NCBI GenBank assembly: GCA_038503035.1
Contig: JAVSML010024335.1
Span: 1,079,265 to 1,143,264, forward strand
Source: Crocodylus rhombifer
Lineage: Eukaryota > Chordata > Crocodylia > Crocodylidae
Length of the DNA: 64,000 bases
Direction: 5' to 3'
Part shown: positions 21,442-32,628 of the stretch, piece by piece
How positions within the stretch are numbered: position 1 is the first letter of the stretch
How the letters are laid out: every line of letters starts with the position of its first letter
Made by a program: the position numbers and the translations under genes
The notes under the pieces: generated by a model
Databases searched by the model: none
What the model was told of the DNA's origin: nothing
Seen by the model: the letters and a program-made list of their open reading frames with translations, nothing else

Positions 21442-24400
21442 TTCACAAAAAAATCTTCCTTCAGGGCACAACCTTGGTAGGTTTAAATAACTGTATACCC
21501 CTCAAGGTGGCTGCAACAAATTATACAAGATGAGGAATTAACCTTTAAGGATTTCAAGTACTAGTAATAGCTTTTAATCTGTATGTAAAACATTTGGTAC
21601 AGTTGGCATAGAGTTTTTCAGTTAAGTACTTATAAGCTTGTTTTTGTTTTTTGGGTTTTTTTACTAACTTGATTTATAGTTATCAGCTATATGGATCAAA
21701 TCTCTTTCTTTCTTCCAAACATTATTCACATGACCACTGGAGTGTTTGCTATTCTTTTATAGTGATAAAATTAACTTTGCTTACAAAGATCATACGGGAT
21801 AATTTTTCCCTTTTCCTTTTTATGATTATAAAGGAAGAATAGAATTCCTCATCTTAAAGCATGAAGGTGAAGAATTTTATGGGAATGCTAGTTAGTAGTG
21901 GTTACTCCTTATTTAACCTAACTAGACCTTAACTCATGATAGAACTTTCTGTGTTATCACCCAAAGGATGATTAGCTACTATACTATGTTTGACTTAAGA
22001 AAACTTAAGATTTGTGAGTTACAATTTGGAAATATATGTCCAAGATCATATGCAAATAGATAAGTGCTGTTCTGCATGAAATGTAAATATACAAATGTCT
22101 GAATTGCATATAAGATTAGCATAGAGTTAACATAATAGTTATTGCATAATGAACTATGTAGGCATGAAAAACAGCCATTTACAAGGACAGATTTTTTTGT
22201 ACATACCTTTCACCTTTATAAAAAGCTGTTTTAGCATGATCAAACTTACTGCAGAAGTGCCAGGTTCTTCAGTTACAGAATTTCATAATTTTAACCAGAC
22301 TGTCCATGTTAAAACCTGCAGATACCAACTTCACAGACCTTCCTCAGGGACACTTGCTTGAGCGTTTACTGCCTAAATTGAAAATATCCAAAGCTTGAAA
22401 AATAAAGTGTAAGTATGTTTCCAAACATCTGAAAGCTGTCCTGATTACAGATGTGCAATGCTTGGCATTTTATTTTAGCAGTGGTTTGTTTACAAACACT
22501 TCCTTTACTTTGAATTTGCAGGTGTTCACAAATCTTGAGGTTCATTTGAGATTCTGAATTAAACTAAGTCAAAAATGCAAAAGAAAATGCATAAAAAGCA
22601 AATTTTGTATGACTTCATAAAAAAAATCGTATCTTTTCAGTGGAAAGTTTCATTAAGGTCAATAAGCCTTACATTGAACCTGGGTTGGCAACTGAGTTAA
22701 TTACAAAACATGAAATCAAATGTGTTTCATGAAATCATAATTGTTAAGGTTTCACTTAACGTTAGAGCTGTAAATAAAACACTCAGAAAGCAATAATAAT
22801 TCTTAATACACTCTTAACTGCTACACTTTAGTAGCATTCATAAGGTTTAAGCAGTTTCTAATAATGCAGTATTCTGTAAGTATTGTGACACATGTTAAAA
22901 CAGTAATAGTGAGTTTACAAAACATTTTCTAATATTACAAAACAATTTTCATGTTATTACAAATATTGAGAGAGAGAATGTTAACAACAACAAAATTGGC
23001 ATGTAATTTCACCTCTAGCATATAATATATACTGGTATCATATAATAGTTAATTATAACACAGTGAGACTTGGAAAGGCAACAGGTAAATCTGTTGCTAA
23101 AAGTTTCCACCTTTCTTCATGACAAGAGAAATAACAATTCTTTAAGAATGTTAGGTCATGTAAGCTGGAGAAAGCTCTGAGGCAATTATGTGCCTCATTA
23201 CCATCTGGTCATTTTCTTTCTGATGGCTGTGAAAGTTTGGGCCAGATTGAAAGAACAGTGCCTCCTGCACAAAATGCAAGACAGTGACGAGGGCAAGACT
23301 GGGTTGTGGTAACAAGTCTGCCACAAAGAAAATCAAAGTCCACTAATAGCTGCAACCCATTAGGCACAGATAAAGTGGTGCTTGTGGTACTCAGTACCAG
23401 ACCCATGCCATAACAGTTGTGATAACAGTTCTCAACCTTCTACCACATACAAGCCTAAAAAATAAAAGTAATGGTTAACTTTATTGGCAGATACCTGACA
23501 AGCTCATTACTTGTATATTACAAGACTCAGAGAGCAGACAGAAAGCCAAATGGTCCAGGGAGAAACCTACAAACTACATACACATTTCAATTGAGCTAAG
23601 TGTCACTAAAGGAAACAAAAGAGCTAAAATATCCATTTTGAAGTAAAGCTTGTAAGACAGGAGGAGCAGAAGTGCACTGACAGCATGACTGTAAATATAT
23701 CCTGGTTAACACATTCCCCCTTTGATTAAGGCATATTTCCCAGAGCAAACATCCAATATCTGTCTAAATGTTTACAAATGTCTAAATGTTTATTATGCTA
23801 AGGCAGTCTATGTGACTGCATCTAACCTACCTACTTCACACCTATTGTCCCTGGTCCTCTCTGATCCTCACATTCACATTTGTTAGTTAAGGCATAGTTC
23901 TCAAAATAGGCAGTTCATCTCTAAATAATTATAGTAAACCAGTGTATTCTCCTGCAACTCATATCTATTGTATCCAATGGCCTCTGATCTTCCCTATCTC
24001 CATAAGCCATTTGATGCAGCTATTTATTAAGCCCCATTGTTAAAATAACTCCTGAAAGAGAATATTCTGTAATCAACTTCCTAAAGGTACCTCATTCAGT
24101 TAATACCCATCCCGTTTGATTCCAAACTGATCAAAAGCTTGCAAACTTCACAAACACATTAATAAGACACAATTGTAATATGTTTTTTCCAAACTCGCCT
24201 GCTTTGCTTGGACTTTGATTAACCAACTATAAAAATAAATGCTTTGACACTATACGAATAAAACAGTATAAAAAGCAAGACAGAACTGCTAGCAAGTGTG
24301 CAGTCCTGGGAAGATCAAAAAGCCATCCTGCACCCAGTCCATGAGTGAAGGACCTATGTTCTGTGAAAGCTGTAAAGATAAGAGCTGTTTCCTGCCTGCT

Positions 24401-24662
24401 TGGGTAAAAATCTCTTGCAGCTAAAATACTACAAGGACTGTAAGAGCTCATTTATTGAGTATTAAGAAAAAGTCTTCTCTTTTTCTGTCATTTAGTTTTA
24501 TAGCTTGTTGGTAGCAAGCCTTTCTGCTATTAATCAGCTGGGTGTTGTGTCAATCCTTAAAGCACTAGGTTTAGAAATTTGGTTTCTTAAGTGCAATACT
24601 TTCTTTATGAGTGTTTAAAATGAATAGCAGTCAGTGTGCTCATAGGAGAATGCAAGATAAGC
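21442..24662. other. Long AT-rich noncoding stretch
   Basis: More than 3 kb without any frame with a domain and without a recognisable repeat. It is the longest repeat-free stretch in the window together with 48.2-51.1 kb, so it is where conserved regulatory sequence would be sought. Confidence 0.4.
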
Positions 24663-25221
24663 AGGCATAGGAGAATGCAAAGATTGTAATTTTTTTTTGC
24701 ACTGTCTAGGTAGTCTAGTAAAAGATTTTGCCTCCAGCACATTGACTGCTTGTACTTTTAGACCAACATGGCTACAACATTTATCCCTGAAACATGGAAG
24801 ATATCCTCATAATTAGCCATTTGAAATGAAAAAAACATAATTTTACAAGAAGGAAGCGAAATTCAATATCTTGAGACCTGGAAGCTAACACACATGTTCC
24901 AGCCTTTTGTTCTGAGTGAAATTTGCATACTTGCAGAGCAACCTCAACACAACAGAAATTTGGTGCCAAGGAAAATGTTTTCATCACCAGTTCACTGAGA
25001 AATATGAAACATCATAACAAAAAAAGAAGCATTATTCAACATCCTGTTTGCCATCAGACACCTTTGGGGTAAATAGACTGTTTCTACTTTTATCCGAGCC
25101 TAATTTGCATAAAATGAACTTTTCCAATCAGAACTTACACTACCTTCCACCTCTCCTGTACAATATACATTTTCATTTCTACCTTGGACAAATGTTATCA
25201 ACTTTGCATTCTCCTATGCCT
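24663..25221. repeat. 20-bp perfect inverted repeat bracketing R2 pieces
   Basis: AGGCATAGGAGAATGCAAAG (24663-24682) recurs as its exact reverse complement at 25202-25221. The left word is also partly duplicated at 24641-24655 (CATAGGAGAATGCAA). Each copy sits beside an R2 repeat fragment, so it may be part of the R2 element's inner arm. Confidence 0.7.
24690..24793 (+). repeat. Dispersed repeat 'R2', outer part
   Basis: Reads ACTGTCTAGGTAGTCTAGTA, AAAGATTTTGCCTCCAGCACA, TACTTTTAGACCAACATGGC and TACAACATTTATCCCTGAAAC. It aligns with 25330-25421 base for base apart from small gaps. The GACCAACATGGCTACAAC tail also resembles 62130-62145 inside hAT copy 2. Confidence 0.65.
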
Positions 25222-25421
25222 GAGGAAGGGTGAATGTGCCTGAAAGTTTGCAAATAAAGATTTGGGGGGGGGGCGGGGGGTTGGTTTTGTTGGGGTTTTT
25301 TTGTTTGTTTGTTTGTTTGTTTGTTTTTTGCAACTGTCTAGTTGGTCTAACAAAAAATATCACCTCTAGCACACTGCTTATACTTTTAGACAATTACGGT
25401 CACAACCTTTATCCCTAAACT
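25218..25421 (+). repeat. Dispersed repeat 'R2' with internal (GTTT)n
   Basis: Begins GCCTGAGGAAGGGTGAATGT and CTGAAAGTTTGCAAATAAAG, the reverse complement of the 17189-17280 copy. A poly-G and GTTT microsatellite (25261-25326) interrupts it. It resumes GCAACTGTCTAGTTGGTCTA and ends in the ACAACCTTTATCCCTAAAC tail shared with 24690-24793. Confidence 0.65.
25261..25326. repeat. poly-G / (GTTT)n simple repeat
   Basis: A run of G with one C (GGGGGGGGGGCGGGGGG) is followed by seven or so TTTG units. It lies inside the R2 repeat. Confidence 0.9.
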
Positions 25422-25797
25422 GAAGAGATAATATTGATTATAAACTCTTCAGACCAGGGACTGAGTCATTCACTAACCACCACCAGTGGAATATGCCACA
25501 ACCACAACAATACCCACGTTTTTGCCTTAGCTGCTTTCATGATTCTCAAGATTTTTCAGGCATTAGTTTGAGTTGCAAAGTAGAGTTTTTTTCTTAGATA
25601 TACACTTTAGCAGGAGCAATATGATTTTGGAACTTTTTCTTCAACACTTAATATTATCAAAAGAGATAATGCTCTTATTTTCTCTGAATTTTTACCTCAG
25701 ATGTAATTGAAGCGTAATGCGGAGGAAGAGGAAAAGAAAAGGAAAGGGAGGATGCATTCAGCAGGCTTTTTACTCTTTCAGAGTATGCAACTAAAAT
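25422..25797. other. Noncoding, nothing recognised
   Basis: AT-rich; a GAGGAAGAGGAAAAG purine patch near 25723. No gene. Confidence 0.4.
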
Positions 25798-26340
25798 GGG
25801 CACATCTACACGTGCACTTTCATGTGCATTAGCCTATTTTAATGATCATTAAAGCATCACTAAAAAAATTCTGGACATTATTACACATGTTGCCAATGTG
25901 GTGCCAGGTTCTTTTAATTAGTAAGCCACGCTAATTAAAAATACCCACAATTTATGGTTATCAGCAGTGCAGTGCACCTCCACACACACAATTTTGATAG
26001 TGTGTTTTGAACTATACATTAAATGTATTTTAGTTTAAAATGCACTGCTGTTATTTTCTTGGCACAGAGATGCAATTCACCTCTGATACATGTGATGCGT
26101 GAAGTTGCCAGAGCATGTCAATTTATGTGCTCCAGCAAACTTGAATAATTGAGTCTGCTCTGATGCACTGGATTTCCAGTGTGTTGGAGCAGGCTCCTTG
26201 CATATGTATATGTGTCCCCTGTTATTTAGTTAATGTGCATTAAAACAGTCTAATTACATTTTCCTAGTACCTCACAATGAAGGTACTAGATTTAATGCAC
26301 ATTAACTAAATTGCATTACTGCAGATATAGACATGCTCAC
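25798..26340. mobile_element. Inverted-end element (GGGTGC family), 543 bp
   Basis: Begins GGGCACATCTACACGTGC and ends TATAGACATGCTCAC, an imperfect inverted pair of the family seen at 16629. The subterminal CATTAACTAA / TTAGTTAATGTGCATTAA words at 26225-26315 form an internal hairpin. The block 26090-26220 (GTCTGCTCTGATGCA..TTGGAGCAGGCT) is repeated in reverse at 36715-36800. Non-coding. Confidence 0.65.
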
Positions 26341-26879
26341 TGATTTTCATTTTCAGTTGCAAACATTGTCCTTCTTAGGGCAACATGTATTGGTTCACTC
26401 TATCTGTTAGCTGATATTGGTAACACCAGGGAAAAAAATGTGCTATTGCATAAAACAATAAGAAATACTGAATACTTGTTCTGCAATTCTTATTCACACA
26501 AAATCATACTCCATTAACTTATTCTTGTGATTGAATTACAATGGTCTGTACTAAAACTTTTTTATGGACTTTAGCTCCTTGCAAATAACTTTTCAAAGTT
26601 TCCATCTTTATTCCACATATTTTAATAGGAAATATTTTATACTTCAAAATAATTGGAAATAATGGTATATTTTTCCAAACTCTTTGAAAGAAAAAAGATA
26701 TAGTGGACTTATCATTTATGCCAAATTAATCTAATGTGAACTTTACTATTAGCTAATTGGAATGAAGAAAACTCAATAAAGTGTATGTTTTAAGGACTGG
26801 TTTTCTATAATAAATGGCACCAAAAATGAACTACTGATATGAAATAAAATATCACCCTGTGATCAATAAGTAGTCCTCA
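26341..26879. other. AT-rich noncoding sequence
   Basis: No frame or repeat supported. Confidence 0.4.
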
Positions 26880-27870
26880 GTGGCTTAATGTCTCGTTGGG
26901 AGGACATGTTAAATGGGGTTCCCCAGGAGAGTGTTCTTAGTCTTATCTGGTATTAACATCTTCATTAATGATTTGAATATGGGATTAGTGCAAGTTAACA
27001 AATTTTCAGGTGATACCAAGGTAGGTAAAGTTGCAGATACTCTAGAGGCTAGGGATAGGCTATAGAATGATATGAATAGACTGGAAAATGGTCCTCAGTC
27101 AATCAGATGAGATTGGCAAGTACAAAGCACAAAAATACATGCAAAGATACAGACTAGGGAATGACTGGTGAGGCTGTGATATTGCAGAGAAGGACCTGAG
27201 GACTATAGCAAATGATAAGCTGAATATGAGTCAACAGTGTGCTTTCATTGAAAAAAAACCAAACAACCTCCAACAGAATACGGGGTTGTATTAGCAGAAG
27301 GGTCACTTGCAATTCAAGGGAAATGATTCTTCTACTCTATTCAGTGCTGGTGAGGCCTCACCTGAAGTACTGTGTCCAGTTTTGTGGGCCCCACAATGCA
27401 AAAAGGATGTAGATGGATTGGAAAGAGTCCAACAGAGCAACACAAATGATTAGGGGGCAGGGAAACAAGACTTTTGAACACGGAAAGAACTAAGGTTATT
27501 TAGACTGGAGAAGAGGAGACTGAGGGGGGATTTGTTAAGAGTCTTTAAATACCTGAAGAATGGTTACAGAGAGGATGGAAGCTTTTCTCTGTGACCACAG
27601 GAGATAGGACTAGGAGCAATGGCCTGTACCTTCAGTAGGGGAAATTTAAACTGGAGATTGGGAGGAACTTTCTGAATCTGAGGGATGGTAAAGCATTCAA
27701 ACAGCATTGGAACAGGCTATCGAGACAAATTAGTATTTCCATCTTGGAAATTTTCAGGAACAGTTTGAACAGACACTTGACTGACATAGTTTAGTCAGGG
27801 ACCATCCTGACTTGAGCAGGTGGTTGGAACTGTGAGGTCCCTTCCAGTGCTACTTTCCTATGATCCTGTT
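26880..27870 (+). mobile_element. Old CR1 LINE fragment
   Basis: Conceptual translation across many stops and frameshifts follows CR1 ORF2 from just before the RT catalytic region to the end. It begins with a GVPQES-like motif, then VLVRPHLKYCVQF (a typical CR1 V-R-P-x-L-x-Y-C-x-Q-F block near 27350), then a LERVQ-like segment. It ends at GGTCCCTTCCAGTGCTAC. No frame exceeds about 60 codons, so it is far older than the copies at 33 or 51 kb. Confidence 0.8.
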
Positions 27871-28068
27871 CTCTTGTAAACCTTAACTTATTTCATCCAA
27901 TTCGGTGAAAGGACATACACAGAGCAGTCTACTTGATAGTCTGGAAATATGTTGTATCTAGCTTCCCATAATCATATTGTGAAGCTAAAAATTATATATT
28001 GATGGCTTCAGAGGTATATCTTGCAAGTTAATACAAGTAGTAAAAAAAAAATAATCTAAATTATACAC

Positions 28069-28311
28069 AGTGCATCTACGTGTGCTGTAGCTTAATAATA
28101 CTGTGCACTGTGTCACAGCAGAAACAGTGCTAATATACTACTGCACAGAATTATTAGACTACTGCACAGTACTGTCACTAAAAAGGCATGTGCTGGTCCT
28201 ACTTCACAAGTAACTGCAGTTACTGAGCATTTATTTAGTACTTGATTATACAAATACTAAAGTAAACATGCAGTATCCATTGCACATTAATGAATGTGTA
28301 GACATGCTCAC
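28069..28311. mobile_element. Inverted-end element (GGGTGC family)
   Basis: Left end GTGCATCTACGTGTGCT and right end GAATGTGTAGACATGCTCAC are imperfect inverted copies. The interior repeats the word CTACTGCACAG and TACTGTGCA, as in the larger element at 47258-48228. Non-coding. Confidence 0.55.
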
Positions 28312-29544
28312 AAATACTCAATATTTTTTTAATGTAGTGTGAGGAACAATTGTACTTGAGATACTTCCCTTCCTTATTAGTTGTAATTAAGTCATTTTAA
28401 CTTATTGGGCTGGTCCCAAGTTGTTTTTTCATTTTACTCCTATCAAAGTACCTTATGTTGGTTCAACTGCAGAACAGGCCTGCAAATTTACAGTAGAATT
28501 ACAATCTTCAGCTTTACTATAAACTACACTGTACTATGTCTAAAACAACTCTAATCATCATTGCTGCTGAAGAAGGTGAGAGGACAAAATTAATACGTAT
28601 TGACTCATCTTACTTTATTTCCATTGGTGGCTCTAACCTTTTGAAAGTAAATTTTACCAATTGCATAAGCAAAGGGTGAACTAGCATTGTATTTGGCCAG
28701 GGCCCCATAGGAGACAGCAAATTTTTGTCATAAACTGGATCATTTATCAGAATTTAAAGACTGGGGATTGCTGAAAATGAATAAAATACATCAGGATTGA
28801 CCAATCATCATTCCTACTAAATATGCAGAATACCAAGCACTTTTGTCTAGAGCTCTCAAACACCTTGTACAATTCTGTAAAACTTACAACTTGATAAGGC
28901 AAGCCGTATCAACAACCTGGGGGTTTTAATAAAGAGAAAATCAAAATATATGATAAGGGACTTGCATAACAATAAGCATCAAATCAATGGTAGCGTGACA
29001 AAGCAAATTCATGAATCCTGAATCCTGGTTTCATTACATAATCATTACTTGTAAAAGAGAATGTGAGAATGTACCAAATGTTGGTTAGTTTTTTGACAGT
29101 TATTTACATTATTGCATATACACACAGCCAGTTAAATTTTGTGCTTGCAGTTAAGACAAAAGCACATATAATTTCAGTCCTTATATAGATAGTTTATCAG
29201 TTATGCATTTCTAAAAATGTAGGCCAAAATTGAATGTATAAGGTTAATAGACTACAGGCATATTATACCACACACACGCGCACGCGCTAAATAAATACTA
29301 AAACCCCCCACCCAAGGTTATTTTCAGGAGCAAGGAAGCATTCTTTGACCCTCTTGTTCTAGTATAAATTGAGGGATTGGAAAATCTTCATCCCAAACTT
29401 CTGAAAGAATTGCCATATGAAATTACAAATCCAATCGCAATGATCTCTAAGAAAATGTAACAAATCATCATTGGTACTGTATGCTTGAAAAATAATATAT
29501 TTAGTATATATTGCTATATTTAAGAAAGAGAAAAAAATTATCTG
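28312..29544. other. AT-rich noncoding sequence
   Basis: No gene. A short CACACACACGCGCACGCGC alternating purine-pyrimidine tract (29270-29287) is the only notable item; such tracts can adopt left-handed DNA. Confidence 0.4.
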
Positions 29545-29697
29545 AGCAACTTCAGGCTTATTAATCTGACCTCAATAGTATGCAAGGCTTTAGAACAAAT
29601 TTTGAAGGCAAGAATCATAAACGATATGAAGATAAAAGGCAAATAGGATAAAATGCAACACGAATTCATGAAAGGTAGGTTTTTATCAAAATAAATG
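29545..29697 (+). mobile_element. CR1-type RT fragment
   Basis: One frame reads NFRLINLTSIVCKALEQILK, ARIINDM and a QHEFMKGRF block. This is the N-terminal RT segment of CR1-like LINEs (R-x-I-x-L-T-S ... L-E-x-I-L ... Q-H-x-F-x-x-G-R). There is one in-frame stop. Only about 150 bp remains, with no 3' end. Confidence 0.7.
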
Positions 29698-29789
29698 TCT
29701 AGCTGCCTTTGATAGGAAGTAGAAATAGAAGTAGATCAAATCTAGACTTCATTAAAAAACGGAAACAAAACTGTGCATTCTCATCTACA

Positions 29790-31075
29790 AACATGATATG
29801 GCCATGGACAAAGTTAGTGTGATCTAAGGATGTACCAGGCAAGGTACCTCCTGTAAAGGTAAGTGTTGCTGGTAGGTGTTGTAAGGCTTCAGCTCCCTTC
29901 TGGGCAGTGCCTTGTTCCCTAGCTGTGTCTGGGTGAGTCCACATTCTGGGGCCACTAGATGGTTCAGGTGCTGCTCCTACTCGCCTGCCTCATCTTTGAT
30001 GTTATTTGATGTGGAGGCAGTTCCCTGTCAGTGGATCCAAAGGGGTCCTGACCCTGGTCTTTTCTTCATGGAGTTCCAAACCTTTCTTTTACCCCCTGCC
30101 CCTTACCAGATCCATGGCCTGAGAAGACACTGCTTCATGTAGTCTTCCCCATGATAATCTCATTTCATCCACATTACACACCTTGAGCTGGGTCGGGTCT
30201 TTCTGGTCGTCAATCTCCCGAGTTGATCCCTTGTCTTCGGATTAGCTTTCAGGCAACTAAACTTGCCTGGGGTGACTGTAAATTAGGGCAATTTTAACTG
30301 AAAAGGTGTTTGGTGTCTGCCAATGGGCACCTGGGATTCTGACTCCCAGGACACTTCTGTCCCCCTGGGATGACGGAGGGAATCCATCTGTCTCTCCCCT
30401 CCTAGTGGACTCAGGGGCAGGCTGCCTCCCCATGTGATCTGCCCAGGGCCCAGCTGACTCAGAGTTAATGACTCCTGGTCCCACCACCTGGTGGTCCTTG
30501 CCACTTCCCTGTAGGGCTCCAACGCAGACACCTCCTGCTCCTCCCTCTTCACCGGGCTGCATGAGGGTTTTAGCTATCCCTTGTTGCCTTTCTCAGCCGC
30601 GATACCTGAACTCTCCCCTGCAGCTGTGGCCTCGCTCAGAATTATGGTGGGGAACTGCTTCTTCCCACTGGGGCTCCCCAGCAATCCTCTGATCCCAGAC
30701 CCTGGCTCCTTGTTCCTTCTGCTGGGCTTCCCTGGCAGACACTTGGCTTCCCTTCCCCATGCTTGGGGCCAATGCCGCCTGGCTATGCCACCAGCATCTC
30801 CCAGCCAGTGTGCCACTCTTATCTCTCCGGACAGCTGACTGCCTTTCCAGCTGCTCTTTGAGCAGCCCATGCTTCTCCAAAGCCTCGCCCCCAGGGCTCA
30901 CTGATTCACAGGCTCAGGCAGCTCTGGAACTGCCTGAGCCTGTGTCAGCATTTCCCCGAAGCTGCTGCTTGTCTTCATCCCTGCGGTAAGTACCGAGGTG
31001 TGTCTGGAGAGGTCCTGGGACATGGGGGCTTTTGCCTCCCCTCTCACAGTAGGGAAGCAGTAAAACATTGAATAA
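29790..31075 (-). repeat. GC-rich retroelement-like block, unassigned
   Basis: A sharply bounded GC-rich island of about 1.3 kb in AT-rich flank. On the minus strand, frames 30593-30901 and 30257-30562 together give two charged segments. The first, LEKHGLLKEQLERQSAVR, looks like a short amphipathic coiled coil; the second is Gly/Ser/Pro-rich. This resembles gag-like N-terminal regions of LTR retroelements, but there is no zinc knuckle or pol motif, so the assignment is a guess. It contains the hairpin at 30907-30944. Confidence 0.3.
30907..30944. repeat. Perfect 15-bp hairpin
   Basis: CACAGGCTCAGGCAG (30907-30921) and its exact reverse complement (30930-30944) flank the 8-base loop CTCTGGAA. 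Confidence 0.9.
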
Positions 31076-32628
31076 AGTTACAGTAAGATCTCAGTGCACA
31101 TTTCTAGCTATCCATGTTCAGAAAATAGTAATTTAATATGTAACTGGAGCAGAGAATGCCTGCTAGGATGATCACTGAAAATATAGAGTTGATCATACAA
31201 AAACTGATTAAGACAACTTCACTTAGTGTAGTTTAATGATGACTGAGCATGAAAATGGTTTATTAAGACATCAGGTGTAAAAGACATCTTGGGGAAAAGT
31301 ACTGTGTCAGCAATAGGATATTTTTGGAACAAGAACAAATCAGCATAAATTAACTATGAGGAAAATGAAGATAGGAGGTAATAAATGATTGTCATCCTTC
31401 AAAATGGGTTGCTTATTGAACAGCCTCCTAAAATGATGGTGGGGAGAAGTAGGAACCTAGTTACCATATTTAGTCAAATATAAGATGAGGGGTTTTTCCC
31501 TCAAAATCAATGTGGGGGAAAAGCCCCCCATCTTACATTCATATACAAAGAAACCATATTAAATACATTACCTATCTCTGAACCACTGCTAAAAGCTGCA
31601 TGTTCTCAGTAATAGAAACCAAGGATGAAGTTGATTAACTGCAGCCAATCCTGAGCGTGAACTGAGCTGCATGACTATAAAACACATGGCCCATAAGGGG
31701 AAGCATGCTGAAGAAAGCCTACCATAATGACAGATACATACTGCCCCCCTGAATAAGACATATAGTAGTGCCCTTTGAGTGAAGTCCTCCTTATTGCCGA
31801 TTCTTTTTCACATCATGGTGAGCCAATAGCTTGCATATATTTCTACTTCTTCATCCCAAAAGATGAGCTGCACCTTTCTTTCTCATTTCCAATGATTCCT
31901 GATTTTTTTTCAATAGCCTTAAATGTCTGGTAAATTAGAATACATGCACTTGGTTTATTCCTCTTTCCTCCTTTACAACTGCTAAGGGATTGAGATTTAT
32001 AAAGACTGTAGCTTGAAAATCAGACTTTCATATATTGGATACCTAGTAGGAAATAGTTTCTATATCTACTCAGTTTGGAAAACATTAGAAAATAGAATGG
32101 GAAGGATTCCTGTGTCACTGAGTCTAGTTCCCTGGACCATGTAAGGCAATGCCATATAATGACTTTCTCAGACAGATGAAACTTCATCAATCAATCAATA
32201 GATAGATATAATATTCCCTCTAAGCAGATGTTAAAGTGCTTCTTAAAAGTGTGTTTTTATATATATATATATAAATACATACACACACACACACATATAT
32301 ATAATTTTGTTTCAAGGGCCAAATTTGTTTTAAATTCTATTGGGAAAGCTTAATAGTCAAGATCCAAACTTCAACTGAGCAGAGCTCTATCACCAGAATT
32401 TACCAATCTGAGGCTTTGAATACTCCCTAAATCCATGGAAGCCATGTGTAAGGCCCAAACCTGGAGACCTTGGGGTTAAGATGCCCCTTGGTCTCATTTG
32501 CTCCTAGCCAAAAGGAGTATGTTTTTAAATCTTAGGTTCCCATATAATTTGGAAAGGTTTGAAATTGGTATTCATTTAATTTTTGTGGGGGAAGCATCAA
32601 TTTTTAGATCATTTTAAGTTTCCTACTT
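31076..32628. other. Noncoding; possible small repeat 31462-31560
   Basis: At 31462-31560 a stretch with TTTAGTCAAATATAAGATGA and its rough inverse CCATCTTACATTCATAT may be a small inverted-end DNA transposon remnant. No gene elsewhere. Confidence 0.35.
32257..32304. repeat. (TA)n(CA)n microsatellite
   Basis: TATATATATATATATA followed by a short spacer, then ACACACACACACACACA and TATATATA. Confidence 0.9.
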
